64,000 nt of DNA. Source: Rhodovulum sp. P5. GTDB lineage: Bacteria > Pseudomonadota > Alphaproteobacteria > Rhodobacterales > Rhodobacteraceae. The notes below the pieces were generated by a model that was given only the letters and a program-made list of their open reading frames with translations, ran no database searches and had not been told where the DNA came from. The stretch covers positions 889,501 through 953,500 of the forward strand of contig NZ_CP015039.1 in NCBI RefSeq assembly GCF_002079305.1, written 5' to 3'. Both the position numbers and the translations under genes were made by a program. This document shows positions 52,146-60,353 of this stretch, one piece after another (the first letter of the stretch is position 1; each line of letters opens with the position of its first letter).

Positions 52146-53066
52146 ATGCCGCCCGCCGACGCGCCGCCACCAGCCGCCCGCAAACGCCAGGGCGAGATAA
52201 GTCTTCAGGACATCCGCGCCTTCGTGGCCGTTGTGGAACGGCAGAGCTTTTCCAAGGCCGCGCGATATCTGGGTCTCAGCCAGCCGACGGTGTCGATCCG
52301 GGTGCAGAACCTCGAAACCCAGTTCGGGCTGCGGCTGATCGACCGCAGGCAAGGCTCCCAACCCACCGCCATGGGACGCGGGCTCTACAATCAGGCGCGG
52401 CGGGTACTGACCGAGCTTGAGGCGCTAGAGACCATCGCGCGCGACCTCGAAGCGCTGCAGCAGGGACATCTGCGGGTGGGGTTCAGCACGCCGCCCGCCG
52501 CGATGGCACTGATTGGTGCCTTTCGTCGGGCCAATCCCGGCGTCCAGTTGGACCTTGTGCAGTCGCATACGTTCAACCTGCTCGACCGGCTGAAGCGCAG
52601 CGAGACGGACGTCGCCATCATGACCCTGCGCGCGCCACCGCCCGAACCCTTCGCCCATGTCACGATTTCGCGCCAAAGGCTCGCCGTGATGGTGCCCGTG
52701 GGCCACGCTCTGGCCGGTGCGGATGCGGTGCCCTGGGCGCGGGTCCTGCAGGAGCCTCTGATCGTGCGGGCACAGCCCTCGATGACCTATACCCAGATCG
52801 AGACCGAACTGGCCGCCAAGGGCCTGCCGCTGCAGCCCTTCCTTGAATTGCCATCCCGGGAATCGGTGAAAGAGGCGGTGGCCTCCGGGCTGGGGCTTGG
52901 CATCGCGTTTGCCGCCGAAACCGGGGCGGACCGGCGCATCGTGGCGCTGCCCATCGCAGATGCCGAGGACGGCGCGGCGGTGCATGTCGTCACGTTGGGC
53001 GACATTGCCGGGCTGCCGGCGATCGACAGCTTTCTGACCCTCGCCCGCGACTTCGCCAAGACCTGA
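52146..53066 (+). CDS. LysR family transcriptional regulator
   Basis: 306 residues. The N-terminal winged helix (about 20-80: DIRAFVAVVERQSFSKAARY, LGLSQPTVSIRVQNLETQFG) is followed by a linker helix and the LysR substrate domain. It likely responds to a small ligand and controls neighbouring genes. The GGGAGGAAAAG site immediately upstream fixes ATG 52,146. The PHP and solute-binding genes directly follow on the same strand, and a palindrome at 53,093-53,122 sits in the gap, so they are candidate targets (inference). Confidence 0.92.
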   Translation: MPPADAPPPAARKRQGEISLQDIRAFVAVVERQSFSKAARYLGLSQPTVSIRVQNLETQFGLRLIDRRQGSQPTAMGRGLYNQARRVLTELEALETIARDLEALQQGHLRVGFSTPPAAMALIGAFRRANPGVQLDLVQSHTFNLLDRLKRSETDVAIMTLRAPPPEPFAHVTISRQRLAVMVPVGHALAGADAVPWARVLQEPLIVRAQPSMTYTQIETELAAKGLPLQPFLELPSRESVKEAVASGLGLGIAFAAETGADRRIVALPIADAEDGAAVHVVTLGDIAGLPAIDSFLTLARDFAKT

Positions 53067-53092
53067 CGCGGCTGTCACGGAGCATTCATGTA

Positions 53093-53122
53093 AAATTCCA
53101 ATGCGCGTTACGCAGGGAATTT
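53093..53122. promoter_or_regulatory. Nested palindrome, candidate operator before the PHP gene
   Basis: Outer arms AAATTCC (53,093-53,099) and GGAATTT (53,116-53,122) are perfect complements; inside them TGCG/CGCA also pair (53,102-53,105 and 53,111-53,114). It lies between lysR and the PHP gene. Such an interrupted palindrome fits a LysR-type site in a promoter. Confidence 0.5.
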
Positions 53123-53166
53123 AACCTTTCAATATGCCGCTTCGGCGCTGCGATGGAAGGATTGGC

Positions 53167-54057
53167 ATGCTCGACGCGTTCTCGGCCCCCGGACAGTTCT
53201 GGCGTGGCAACCTGCACGGCCATTCCACCATGAGCGACGGGCGGATCGGCCCCGAAGAGGCCTGCGCGGCCTATCGCGACGCGGGCTACGACTTTACCTG
53301 CCTGACCGATCATTTCCGCCCGAAATACGATTACCCGGTCACCGACACGCGCCCGTTCCGCAGCGAGGGTTTCACCACGATCCTCGGCGCCGAACTGCAC
53401 GCGCCCGAAACCTCGCGCGGGGTGGACTGGCACATCCTCGCCGTCGGCCTGCCACCCGATTTCGCACGCCCCACCGAGACCGAGAGCGGGCCGCAACTCG
53501 CCCGGCGTGCCCGCGCTGCCGGCGCCTTCGTCGCCATCGCGCACCCCCACTGGTACCAGCTTCAGCCCGAGGACGGTGTGGCACTCGATGCCGCGCAGGC
53601 GGTCGAGGTCTACAACCACACAAGCTTCGTCCACACCGACCGCGGCGACGGGGCGGTGTTTCTCGACACGATGCTGAGCCGCGGCCTGCGCCTGAACGCC
53701 ATCGCCGTCGATGACAGCCACTGGAAGAACGGCGACGCGTTCGGCGGCTGGGTCATGGTCAAGTCCAAAACACTCGATCCCGACGCGCTGCTCGCCGCGC
53801 TCCATGACGGGCATTACTACGCCAGCCAGGGCCCCGAGATCCACGCCATCACCCGCGAGGGCGACGAGATCGCGATCAGCTGCTCGCCTGCTTCCGCGAT
53901 CATCCTTGTCGGCGACGTCAGCGAAAGCGCCCGCGCCCACGGCACCAACCTGACCCGCGCCCGCCTGCCGCTGGAGCGCTTCAAGGGCGGCTGGTGCCGC
54001 GCCGTCTTGGTCGACGCACTGGGCCGCCGCGCCTGGTCAAATCCGCTCTGGCCCTGA
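53167..54057 (+). CDS. PHP-domain phosphoesterase-like protein
   Basis: 296 residues. Metal ligands of the PHP fold are visible: NLHGHSTMSDG (about residues 17-26), LTDHF (about 48), AELHAPE (about 78), AHPHW (about 126) and DDSHW near residue 180. PHP proteins hydrolyse phosphoesters with a di- or trinuclear metal site; members such as CehA-type proteins occur with ABC transporters. The next gene encodes a peptide/solute-binding protein, consistent with uptake plus hydrolysis of a phosphorylated compound (inference). GGAAGGA precedes ATG 53,167. Confidence 0.88.
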   Translation: MLDAFSAPGQFWRGNLHGHSTMSDGRIGPEEACAAYRDAGYDFTCLTDHFRPKYDYPVTDTRPFRSEGFTTILGAELHAPETSRGVDWHILAVGLPPDFARPTETESGPQLARRARAAGAFVAIAHPHWYQLQPEDGVALDAAQAVEVYNHTSFVHTDRGDGAVFLDTMLSRGLRLNAIAVDDSHWKNGDAFGGWVMVKSKTLDPDALLAALHDGHYYASQGPEIHAITREGDEIAISCSPASAIILVGDVSESARAHGTNLTRARLPLERFKGGWCRAVLVDALGRRAWSNPLWP

Positions 54058-54084
54058 CCCCATACTGCCACTGGGAGAAACCCA

Positions 54085-55042
54085 ATGAAGACCTTCCTTG
54101 CAACCACCGCCCTTGCGCTGACGCTGGCCGGCACGGCCACCGCGCAGGAGTTGCGCATCGGCCTGTCGACCTTCGAGGACAGCCTCGACCCGCAGGACAC
54201 GACCGGCAATTCCGGCGCGCCCATCCTCTATGAAATCTTCGATGCCCTGATCGAGCGCGACAGCTTTTCGAACCCGCTGACCTTCAAGCCGGGGCTCGCC
54301 ACCGAATGGACGCAGATCGAACCGACCGTGTGGGAGCTGAAGCTGCGCCGCGGCGTCATCTTCCACAACGGCGACAGGTTCGATGCCCATGACGTGGAAT
54401 TCTCGCTCGACCGCATGTTCCACCACGAAGATCCGGAGTTCTTCTCCGCCTGGGGCCGCTGGGCCTATAATTTCAAGGATGTCGAGGTGGTCGACGACAT
54501 GACCGTCCGCGTCCACACCCACCGCCCCGAGCCGATGTTCGAAACGCTGATGTCCGCGCGGTCCTTCGGCATCGTGTCCAAGGACTACTATGAGGAGAAG
54601 GGCTTTGACGATGCGGCGCTGACCCCGGTCGGCACCGGCCCCTACAAGGTGACGAATTTCGTCCCCGATGAAACGCTGACGCTGGAGCGGTTCGACGGAT
54701 ACTGGGGGGAAGCCGCGCCGCTCGACAAGGTCGTGATGACCTATGTGCCCGAGGTCGCCTCGCGCGTCACGGGCATCGTCAATGGCGAGTTCGACATCGT
54801 CACCAACATCCCGCCCGACCAGACGCCGGCGCTGGAGAAGCCCGGCATCAAGACCATGGGCGTCACCTGGCCGATGTTCCATGTCTATGTCATCGCCATG
54901 AACAAGGCCCCGACGGACGACGCCCGCGTGCGGCAGGCGATGCGGCTGTGTACCGACCGGCAGGCACTGGTCGATGGCCTCTGGGGCGGGCTATGACGGC
55001 GCGCCGATCATCGCGCAGTTCCCCAACCGCTATTACCTCTAC
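54085..55042 (+). pseudogene. Truncated and frameshifted family-5 ABC solute-binding protein
   Basis: A Dpp/Opp/Ddp-type binding protein. A signal peptide (about 1-20, cut near ATA-QE) and the N-terminal lobe are intact (LVALIERDSF-like FDALIERDS, VIFHNGDRFDAHDVEFSLDRMF). The first frame stops at 54,996 after LWGG; a second frame then reads YDGAPIIAQFPNRYYLYG to about 55,042, so one extra G near 54,986-54,990 explains the break. The gene is then cut by inserted DNA at about half the family length of about 500 residues. No permease or ATPase genes remain. It is the last gene after the PHP gene. Confidence 0.85.
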
Positions 55043-55080
55043 GGGGCTCTGTTGCACAAAGCCGCTGGCGACGGAGCTAC
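55043..55080. mobile_element. Possible terminus remnant of an IS5-type element
   Basis: The sequence GGCTCTGTTGCACAAAG immediately after the break in the solute-binding gene looks like a terminal inverted repeat of IS5-family elements (many begin GG.TCTGTTGCA). Only 38 bases remain before the IS3 element begins. Identification is from pattern memory, not from a match. Confidence 0.4.
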
Positions 55081-55144
55081 AGAGGTGGTCGCGGGAGTTT
55101 GGACCTGGTGTTAAGCTGTAGCACCTGAGGAAGAACGCACAGAA

Positions 55145-55498
55145 ATGACCAAACGGAAACGCTATTCGGCAGAGTTCAAGGCGAAGGTGGCTCTGGAAGC
55201 CATCCGCGAGGAACTGACGACGGCCGAACTGGCCAAGAAGTATGACATCCACCCCACGATGATCAGCGGCTGGAAGCGGACTGCGATCGAGAACATGGCT
55301 TCAGCCTTCAATGGCCACGCGACTGCTGAGCCGGCGATATCGGCGGCAGAGGTTGAAAAGCTGCACGCCAAGATTGGCCAGTTGGTCGTGGAACGGGATG
55401 CTCCGCAGCGCTTACGCGGCCCCACTGGGGCCACGGTCGCTGCTACGATGTCGGAAGCCTCCAGTCTCATCCCCGGCACTGGAGGCAAAAAGCGGTGA
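55145..55498 (+). CDS. IS3-family transposase OrfA
   Basis: 117 residues. A helix-turn-helix (MTKRKRYSAEFKAKVALEAI, LTTAELAKKYDIHPTMISGW) and leucine-zipper-like segment (AEVEKLHAKIGQLVVERD) are normal. After VVERD about 17 residues (APQRLRGPTGATVAATM) look inserted before SEASSLIPGTGGKKR; related OrfA proteins continue 'VVERDFL.EAS'. The inserted DNA contains a palindrome GGCCCCACTGGGGCC. The last codons overlap orfB; the run of five As (55,487-55,491) is a weak slippery site for the -1 shift that fuses OrfA and OrfB. Confidence 0.9.
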   Translation: MTKRKRYSAEFKAKVALEAIREELTTAELAKKYDIHPTMISGWKRTAIENMASAFNGHATAEPAISAAEVEKLHAKIGQLVVERDAPQRLRGPTGATVAATMSEASSLIPGTGGKKR

Positions 55499-56325
55499 AG
55501 AAGGGCCATCCTGATCTCAGCGTCCGGCGGCAATGCAGCCTGCTGTCGCTGGCCCGCTCGAGCCTTTACTACCAGCCACGCGGCGAAAGCGCGGAGAACC
55601 TGAAGGTCATGGAAATCATCGACCGGCAGTTCCTGGAGACGCCGTGGTATGGGTCCCGACAAATGGCCCGGCACTTGGCTCGCGAGGGACATAGGTGCGG
55701 ACGGCATCGTGTGCGGCGGCTGATGAAGCTCATGCGGTTGGTGCCGATCTACCAGGAACCGAAGACCAGCAAGAAGCACCCGGAGCACAAGATATATCCA
55801 TATCTTCTGAAGGACTTGCCCATCACCCGGCCGAACCAGGTCTGGTGTGCTGACATCAGCTACATTCCCATGCGCCGGGGATTTCTCTATCTCGTGGCTG
55901 TCATGGACTGGCATAGCCGGAAGGTGCTGAGTTGGCGGCTCTCGAACAGCATGGACGCGGGGTTCTGCGTGGAGGCGTTGAAAGAAGCGCTGGCCAGATA
56001 CGGCACCCCCGAGATATTCAACACCGATCAGGGTTCGCAATTCACCAGCACCGATTTCACCGACGTGCTGCGCGATGCGACGGTGAAAATATCGATGGAT
56101 GGTCGGGGGCGCTGGATCGACAATCGGATGATCGAGCGGCTCTGGCGATCCCTCAAATACGAATGCGTCTACTTGAACGCCTTCGAAACCGGGTCCGAAG
56201 CCCGAGAAGGGATCGGCGGCTGGATCACCTACTACAACGAAAGACGCCCACACTCATCACATGGGCTCCTGACGCCGGACGAGGCCTATGGTAGACAATC
56301 TCCGGACCTGAAGGTCGCCGCCTGA
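55495..56325 (+). CDS. IS3-family transposase OrfB (DDE integrase)
   Basis: 276 residues, apparently intact. The DDE catalytic triad is in VWCADISYIPM (Asp about 118), IFNTDQGSQFT (Asp about 179) and MIERLWRSLKYE (Glu about 214). The N-terminal HTH_21 region is MARHLAREGHRCGRHRVRRL. It starts GTG 55,495, overlapping the orfA stop, in the -1 frame, so it is made by reinitiation or by programmed frameshifting. Confidence 0.95.
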   Translation: MKKGHPDLSVRRQCSLLSLARSSLYYQPRGESAENLKVMEIIDRQFLETPWYGSRQMARHLAREGHRCGRHRVRRLMKLMRLVPIYQEPKTSKKHPEHKIYPYLLKDLPITRPNQVWCADISYIPMRRGFLYLVAVMDWHSRKVLSWRLSNSMDAGFCVEALKEALARYGTPEIFNTDQGSQFTSTDFTDVLRDATVKISMDGRGRWIDNRMIERLWRSLKYECVYLNAFETGSEAREGIGGWITYYNERRPHSSHGLLTPDEAYGRQSPDLKVAA

Positions 56326-56387
56326 AATGAAACCCATGCTATAGCTTAGCACGGCGGCAAACTGGTCGAAATTCCAGGACCACCTCT

Positions 56388-56549
56388 CTCCCCGAAAAGG
56401 TCACGGGTCTTCGGGAACTGTGCCCAGAAGCCCCGAATGTCTTTCTTGGTCTTGAGCGGGGATTGATCTTGCACTTGCTGAGCCGCCTCGTCCTTCTCAA
56501 GGGCGGCGGTCAGTTCGGCTTTCGCGGTTTGTGAATGTAGGTAGGTCAT
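56388..56549 (-). pseudogene. Unknown gene truncated by the IS end
   Basis: The first about 54 codons of a gene with a good start: AGAGGAACGGCA then ATG 56,549, MTYLHSQTAKAELTAALEKDE...LKTKKDIRGFWAQFPKTRDLF. The IS3 end replaces the rest. The protein was helical and charged; I do not recognise the family. A hairpin GGATCGGC/GCCGATCC (56,576-56,600) lies in its leader. Confidence 0.6.
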
Positions 56550-56971
56550 TGCCGTTCCTCTTGCGTTCTCCACGCGGATCGGCGATCCTAAAGCCGATCC
56601 TCGGGGGCTTCCCTAAGGGTTCAATCCGTTGCTGGGTTTCGTCGCAGTTCCCATCAAGTAATCAGGGGCGATGCTGTTGGCGCAGCTTCGTCCCTTTACT
56701 ATTCAGCCGGGCAGATCGGTGAGCAATCCAGCCCTTGAAGGGTGGTGCAGATTTCAGCCCACCCGCTGAGCAGGCGGCTGATGGCAGCCCATGGCAAGGG
56801 CATCCCTCAGGTGTAGCACCCCAGAGCGAACAATATCCGCCGGGATGGTCCGGGGATTTTTCCGGGAATATGCAGGCACATTCCGGGATTTTGGTTCCCC
56901 TTGAGGGGTGTTCTTACCTTGGAAGGGATATGTGTTTTCCAAACAAAGCCCTTTGTTATTAAGGGGATGTT
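56550..56971. other. Non-coding stretch left of the attachment site
   Basis: 422 bases with no gene I can support. It contains the leader of the truncated minus-strand gene and, next to the tRNA fragment, a palindrome AACAAAG/CTTTGTT (56,942-56,957), which may be the tRNA-Asn terminator left over on the host side. Confidence 0.4.
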
Positions 56972-57016
56972 TGGCTCCGGCGGTAGGATTCGAACCTACG
57001 ACCAATTGATTAACAG
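56972..57016 (-). other. attachment site: 3' fragment of tRNA-Asn
   Basis: Reading on the minus strand, 45 bases from CTGTTAATC through the T-arm (GGTTCGAATCC) to CGCCGGAGCCA match the 3' part of a tRNA-Asn(GUU) from the anticodon loop to CCA. The D-arm side is missing and replaced by element DNA. This is the direct-repeat copy an integrase leaves when it inserts into a tRNA gene; the intact tRNA should be at the far, unseen end of the element. Confidence 0.85.
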
Positions 57017-57086
57017 ACCTTTATGTCACACGGAAATTTATTGTTTGTACATAAGTGGTTAACGCCGTAGTTCATGGCATTAGGAA

Positions 57087-58376
57087 TCACCCATAAGTCA
57101 CCCGTTTACGGTTTGACTCCCGCCTGTTTTCGTGCCGCTCGGGACTTGCCAGCACCCGTGTGCCTTTTTGTGCCGAGCCACGTTTCATGGTCATACGCAT
57201 AGCTAATTCCTGCCCGTCATCTTCGAAAAGGTGGCCGTACACGTCCAGCGTGAAGGATGCCTTGGCGTGCCCCATGTAGCTTTGCAGTTGTTTGAGGTTC
57301 GCACCCTCTTTCACCAACCAAGATGCGTAGTGGTGCCTAAAGGCGTGAAACTGCCGGTCGCGCCGGGGCTTCACGTAGTGTGGGTCAGACCCTAAATCTG
57401 CCAGTTTGTCCGCTCGGTCTTTCAGCGCTTCCAGCAAGCGGGGATAGAGGGTGGGTAGGCTGATCGGGTTGTCGGCTGCCGTTCCAAAAACAAGCGTGCG
57501 GTTATGGGTTTTCAGCCAAGGCTCCAGTATCTCACAAAGCTCTGGGTTCATCGGCACCCACCGTCGACCGGCGGCAGTCTTCGTCCGTTTGCTTCCCTTT
57601 CCCTCCGGTGCACTTTCGCGGATATGCACACGTCCTTCCTGCGGTGCGTAGTCCTGCCTGCGGAATGCGCGGGCTTCGCTAATACGTGCCCCCGTGTAGA
57701 CCAAGAAATAGACCATCGGACGATACCGCGCCCACGTTCGTCGGGTTTGCTTATTCGTATCCTCGGCTAGTGAGTCCGCCGCCGCTAACAACGTGTAGAC
57801 CTCGTCCGGCGAGAAGAACTTTTGTTCGGCTGCGTCCTTCTCTGCCTGTGCTTCTTGCTTGGTCCGTTTGTTCTTAATCGGGTTCTCAGGGACGTGTTCA
57901 AGATGGCCCTGATCCTTGGCGTAGGTCAAAACCGCCTTCATCAATCGAAGAGCTTCTGTGCGTGTCCGGGGTGACATACCGGTTTCATCGCACCCGCGAT
58001 AAACAAGCTTGTAGTCGTCATCGTTGACGTTGGACACGCGCTTTCGCCCTATGCGAGGGTAGACGTGTTCGCGCAAAACTGACCCGTACGTTTTCAGCGT
58101 AACGGGTTCCTTTGGGTCTTCGCCGGGTTCCGGGTGTTCGAGGCTGGATAGGTAGGCGGCACCAGCTTCTTTGAATGTGGGGACCTCGGCAGTTCGAACG
58201 CGGCTAATTCGCCGACGCTTGCGCGGGAACTCAATTTCCTTCTGCGACCTGAATTCCGCAGCCTCCCACCGGGTCGGAAAGTTGCGTTGAACTTCCTTGC
58301 CCTTGCTGCCTATCCAGCGAACCGCGTAACGTGTTTCGCCTTTGGAAGTCGGTGGCAGCGGTACAATCTTTGCCAT
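57087..58376 (-). CDS. Tyrosine-type integrase
   Basis: 429 residues. An N-terminal AP2-like arm-binding part (YAVRWIGSKGKEVQRNFP), a SAM-like core-binding domain (about 65-170), and the catalytic domain with R in TGARISEARAF (about 230), HxxR in HAFRHHYASWLV (about 345), H in MGHAKASFTLDVYGHLF and the Tyr nucleophile in VYGHLF (about 378). It integrates and excises the element at the tRNA-Asn site located only 70 bases beyond its stop codon. The basic C-terminal 40 residues are atypical. AGGTGACCGA precedes ATG. Confidence 0.95.
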   Translation of the reverse strand: MAKIVPLPPTSKGETRYAVRWIGSKGKEVQRNFPTRWEAAEFRSQKEIEFPRKRRRISRVRTAEVPTFKEAGAAYLSSLEHPEPGEDPKEPVTLKTYGSVLREHVYPRIGRKRVSNVNDDDYKLVYRGCDETGMSPRTRTEALRLMKAVLTYAKDQGHLEHVPENPIKNKRTKQEAQAEKDAAEQKFFSPDEVYTLLAAADSLAEDTNKQTRRTWARYRPMVYFLVYTGARISEARAFRRQDYAPQEGRVHIRESAPEGKGSKRTKTAAGRRWVPMNPELCEILEPWLKTHNRTLVFGTAADNPISLPTLYPRLLEALKDRADKLADLGSDPHYVKPRRDRQFHAFRHHYASWLVKEGANLKQLQSYMGHAKASFTLDVYGHLFEDDGQELAMRMTMKRGSAQKGTRVLASPERHENRRESNRKRVTYG

Positions 58377-58553
58377 TCGGTCACCTAAGAATCAATTGGT
58401 CGTGTAGAGCATAGCGTGCAGACCGTTGGGCTTTTAGACTCCTTCATGGCATAACTGTGGAAATACAGAATTCCGGTCGCGGAAACAAAGGTGCTGGTGG
58501 CCACTATCTTGTGTCCGATTCCCAGTGATCCGCCAGATTATCCCTGCGTTGCC

Positions 58554-58575
58554 TTAATGTTCTCTTGATGTTCTC
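58554..58575 (+). repeat. Tandem 11-bp direct repeat before the methylase gene
   Basis: TTAATGTTCTC (58,554-58,564) is followed at once by TTGATGTTCTC (58,565-58,575), matching 10 of 11. One helical turn apart, this fits a binding site for the methylase's own helix-turn-helix domain. Confidence 0.7.
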
Positions 58576-58623
58576 CTGCCAGTATGGCACACAGATTCCC
58601 AGAGCAGAACAAGGAGCAGGGGC

Positions 58624-59886
58624 ATGGAATTCACCGAACTTCGCGAGGAAACAGGGCTCAGCGTGCCCGAGGTGGCCGGGCTTCTAGGGCGTCCGCCGCG
58701 CACGGTGTACAACTGGGAAGAAGGCAAGGGCGGGCCGAAGCCTGCCGAGATCGAAAAGCTCCTAGCCGCCAAGCCAACCCCCAAAATACCCGCTGGTGAA
58801 CCGTCCTTCCGTTTTATTGACCTCTTCGCGGGAATCGGCGGACTTCGCCGCGCATTCGATATGGAAACGGGTGTCGGCGGTGAATGTGTCTTCACGTCCG
58901 AGTGGGACAAGTACGCGCGCATCACTTATTCGCAGAACTACGGTGAGCCGGAAGACGAGATTGCGGGCGATATCACGCAAATCAGCGAAACCGACATTCC
59001 GCAGCACGAAGTGCTTCTGGCCGGGTTCCCCTGCCAACCGTTTTCCATCGCCGGGGTGTCCAAGAAGAACGCCTTGAATCGCCCTCACGGCTTCGCCTGC
59101 GAATATCAGGGCAACCTGTTCTTCGATGTGGCGCGCATCGTCCGGCATCATCGCCCCAAGGCGATCCTGTTAGAGAACGTCCGCAACCTTGCCAACCACG
59201 ACAAGGGCCGGACCTTCAATGTGATCCGATCCACGCTGGAAGACGATCTGGAATACGACATCTTCCCGATGATCCTAGATGCCAAGTCGTGGGTGCCTCA
59301 GCACCGTGAGCGCATCTTCATTGTCGGTTTCCCGCGCGAACGCGGGATCAAAGACTTCAGCCTGCAATCCCTTAAGGACCGCGACCCGCTGAGCGGCCCA
59401 AAGCTGGGCACGATTCTGCACCCGGAAGATGGAAGCGAAAAGGCCGAAGGGCATTTCACTGTTGGCCCGAAAGCAGAAGTGTCGGACAAATACACGCTTT
59501 CAGAGCACCTGTGGGGTTATCTGCAAGACTACGCCGCGAAGCACCGGGCCAAGGGCAACGGGTTCGGGTTCGGCCTGAACGGCCCCGAGGACGTCGCCAG
59601 AACGCTTTCCGCGAGGTATTACAAGGACGGGTCAGAAATCCTGATCCGCCGCCCCAGCGGCCCGCCGCGCCGCCTGACACCGCGTGAATGCGCCCGCCTG
59701 ATGGGCTTCGACAAGCCGGGCGAGAGCAAGTTCAGGATTAAGGTTTCTGACACGCAGGCATACAAGCAATTCGGCAACGCGGTTGTGGCCCCCGTGGCAA
59801 CTGATGTGGCGCGTCTGATGTTGCCCCATATCGCAGAGGTCGCGGGCGTGGCTGAGGCAGCGCAGGAGGCGCTTGAGATCGCTTGA
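58624..59886 (+). CDS. Dcm/EcoRII-type DNA cytosine-5 methyltransferase
   Basis: 420 residues. Residues about 1-45 are a helix-turn-helix (LSVPEVAGLLGRPPRTVYNWEEGKG), as in M.EcoRII/M.SsoII where it autoregulates. The methylase has motif I FRFIDLFAGIGGLRRAFD, motif IV FPCQPF with catalytic Cys 137, motif VI ENVRNL, motif VIII QHRERIFIVGF and motif X YKQFGNAVV. The closest type is Dcm, so CCWGG is the likely target. AAGGAGCAGGGGC precedes ATG 58,624. The stop overlaps the vsr TTG start. It protects host DNA from the nuclease encoded two genes on. Confidence 0.95.
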   Translation: MEFTELREETGLSVPEVAGLLGRPPRTVYNWEEGKGGPKPAEIEKLLAAKPTPKIPAGEPSFRFIDLFAGIGGLRRAFDMETGVGGECVFTSEWDKYARITYSQNYGEPEDEIAGDITQISETDIPQHEVLLAGFPCQPFSIAGVSKKNALNRPHGFACEYQGNLFFDVARIVRHHRPKAILLENVRNLANHDKGRTFNVIRSTLEDDLEYDIFPMILDAKSWVPQHRERIFIVGFPRERGIKDFSLQSLKDRDPLSGPKLGTILHPEDGSEKAEGHFTVGPKAEVSDKYTLSEHLWGYLQDYAAKHRAKGNGFGFGLNGPEDVARTLSARYYKDGSEILIRRPSGPPRRLTPRECARLMGFDKPGESKFRIKVSDTQAYKQFGNAVVAPVATDVARLMLPHIAEVAGVAEAAQEALEIA

Positions 59887-60341
59887 CGGACGTTCACGAC
59901 CCGGAGACACGCAGCCGCAACATGGCGGCTATAAGAGGGCGGGACACAAAGCCTGAGAAGCTGTTGCGTTCCGCGCTGCATCGCGCCGGGTATCGGTTTC
60001 GTCTGAAAGCGCCTCTGCCGGGCAAGCCCGACCTGACGTTGAAGAAATTCCGGGCTACGATATTCACGCACGGGTGTTTCTGGCACATGCACGACTGTCC
60101 CCGGTTCAAACAACCCGGCGGGGACAACGCCGAATTCTGGCGGGCCAAGCTGATCCGCAATGCGGAGCGCGACCGGGAGGTTGCGGAACAGCTTTCAGCG
60201 CTGGGCTGGCGGCAGTTGGTGGTATGGGAATGCGCGCTGATCGGGCCGGGGCGGCTTGATCTGCCCACGGTTGTGGACAGAATAGGGCAGTGGCTAACGT
60301 CCGGTGCAGAAACGGGCGAGATAGCCGGAGAATTCGAGTGA
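59883..60341 (+). CDS. vsr: Very short patch repair endonuclease
   Basis: 152 residues. Canonical Vsr: MTDVHDPETRSRNMAAIRGRDTKPE, the catalytic/Zn region KPDLTLKKFRATIFTHGCFWHMHDCPRF, and LGWRQLVVWEC. It nicks 5' to T in T:G mismatches made by deamination of 5-methylcytosine in Dcm sites, reversing the mutagenic cost of the methylase. It starts with TTG at 59,883, overlapping the methylase stop (TTGA), so it is translated by coupling, as in the E. coli dcm-vsr pair. Confidence 0.95.
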   Translation: MTDVHDPETRSRNMAAIRGRDTKPEKLLRSALHRAGYRFRLKAPLPGKPDLTLKKFRATIFTHGCFWHMHDCPRFKQPGGDNAEFWRAKLIRNAERDREVAEQLSALGWRQLVVWECALIGPGRLDLPTVVDRIGQWLTSGAETGEIAGEFE

Positions 60342-60353
60342 CGGGGCAGTTGT

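Larger units (their letters stand above)
55081..56387 (+). mobile_element. IS3-family insertion sequence
   Basis: About 1.3 kb with an orfA/orfB pair (55,145-56,325). Ends are inferred by pairing left AGAGGTGGTC (55,081-55,090) with right GACCACCTCT (56,378-56,387) and a second, looser match (GTGTTAAGCTGTAGCA against TGCTATAGCTTAGCAC) further in. No target duplication is evident and the flanks come from unrelated genes, so the copy may sit at a rearrangement junction. Confidence 0.85.

Noticed and set aside
51835..52170. A 111-codon minus-strand ORF upstream of lysR
   Set aside because: Arg/Pro/Ala/Gly-rich with no recognisable fold and overlapping the lysR start region.
56735..56962. A 75-codon plus-strand ORF beside the attachment site
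   Set aside because: No clear ribosome site, no homology signal, and it crosses a palindrome next to the tRNA fragment.
56972..57016. A complete tRNA-Asn gene
   Set aside because: The D-arm and 5' acceptor strand are missing, so only a 3' fragment is present.
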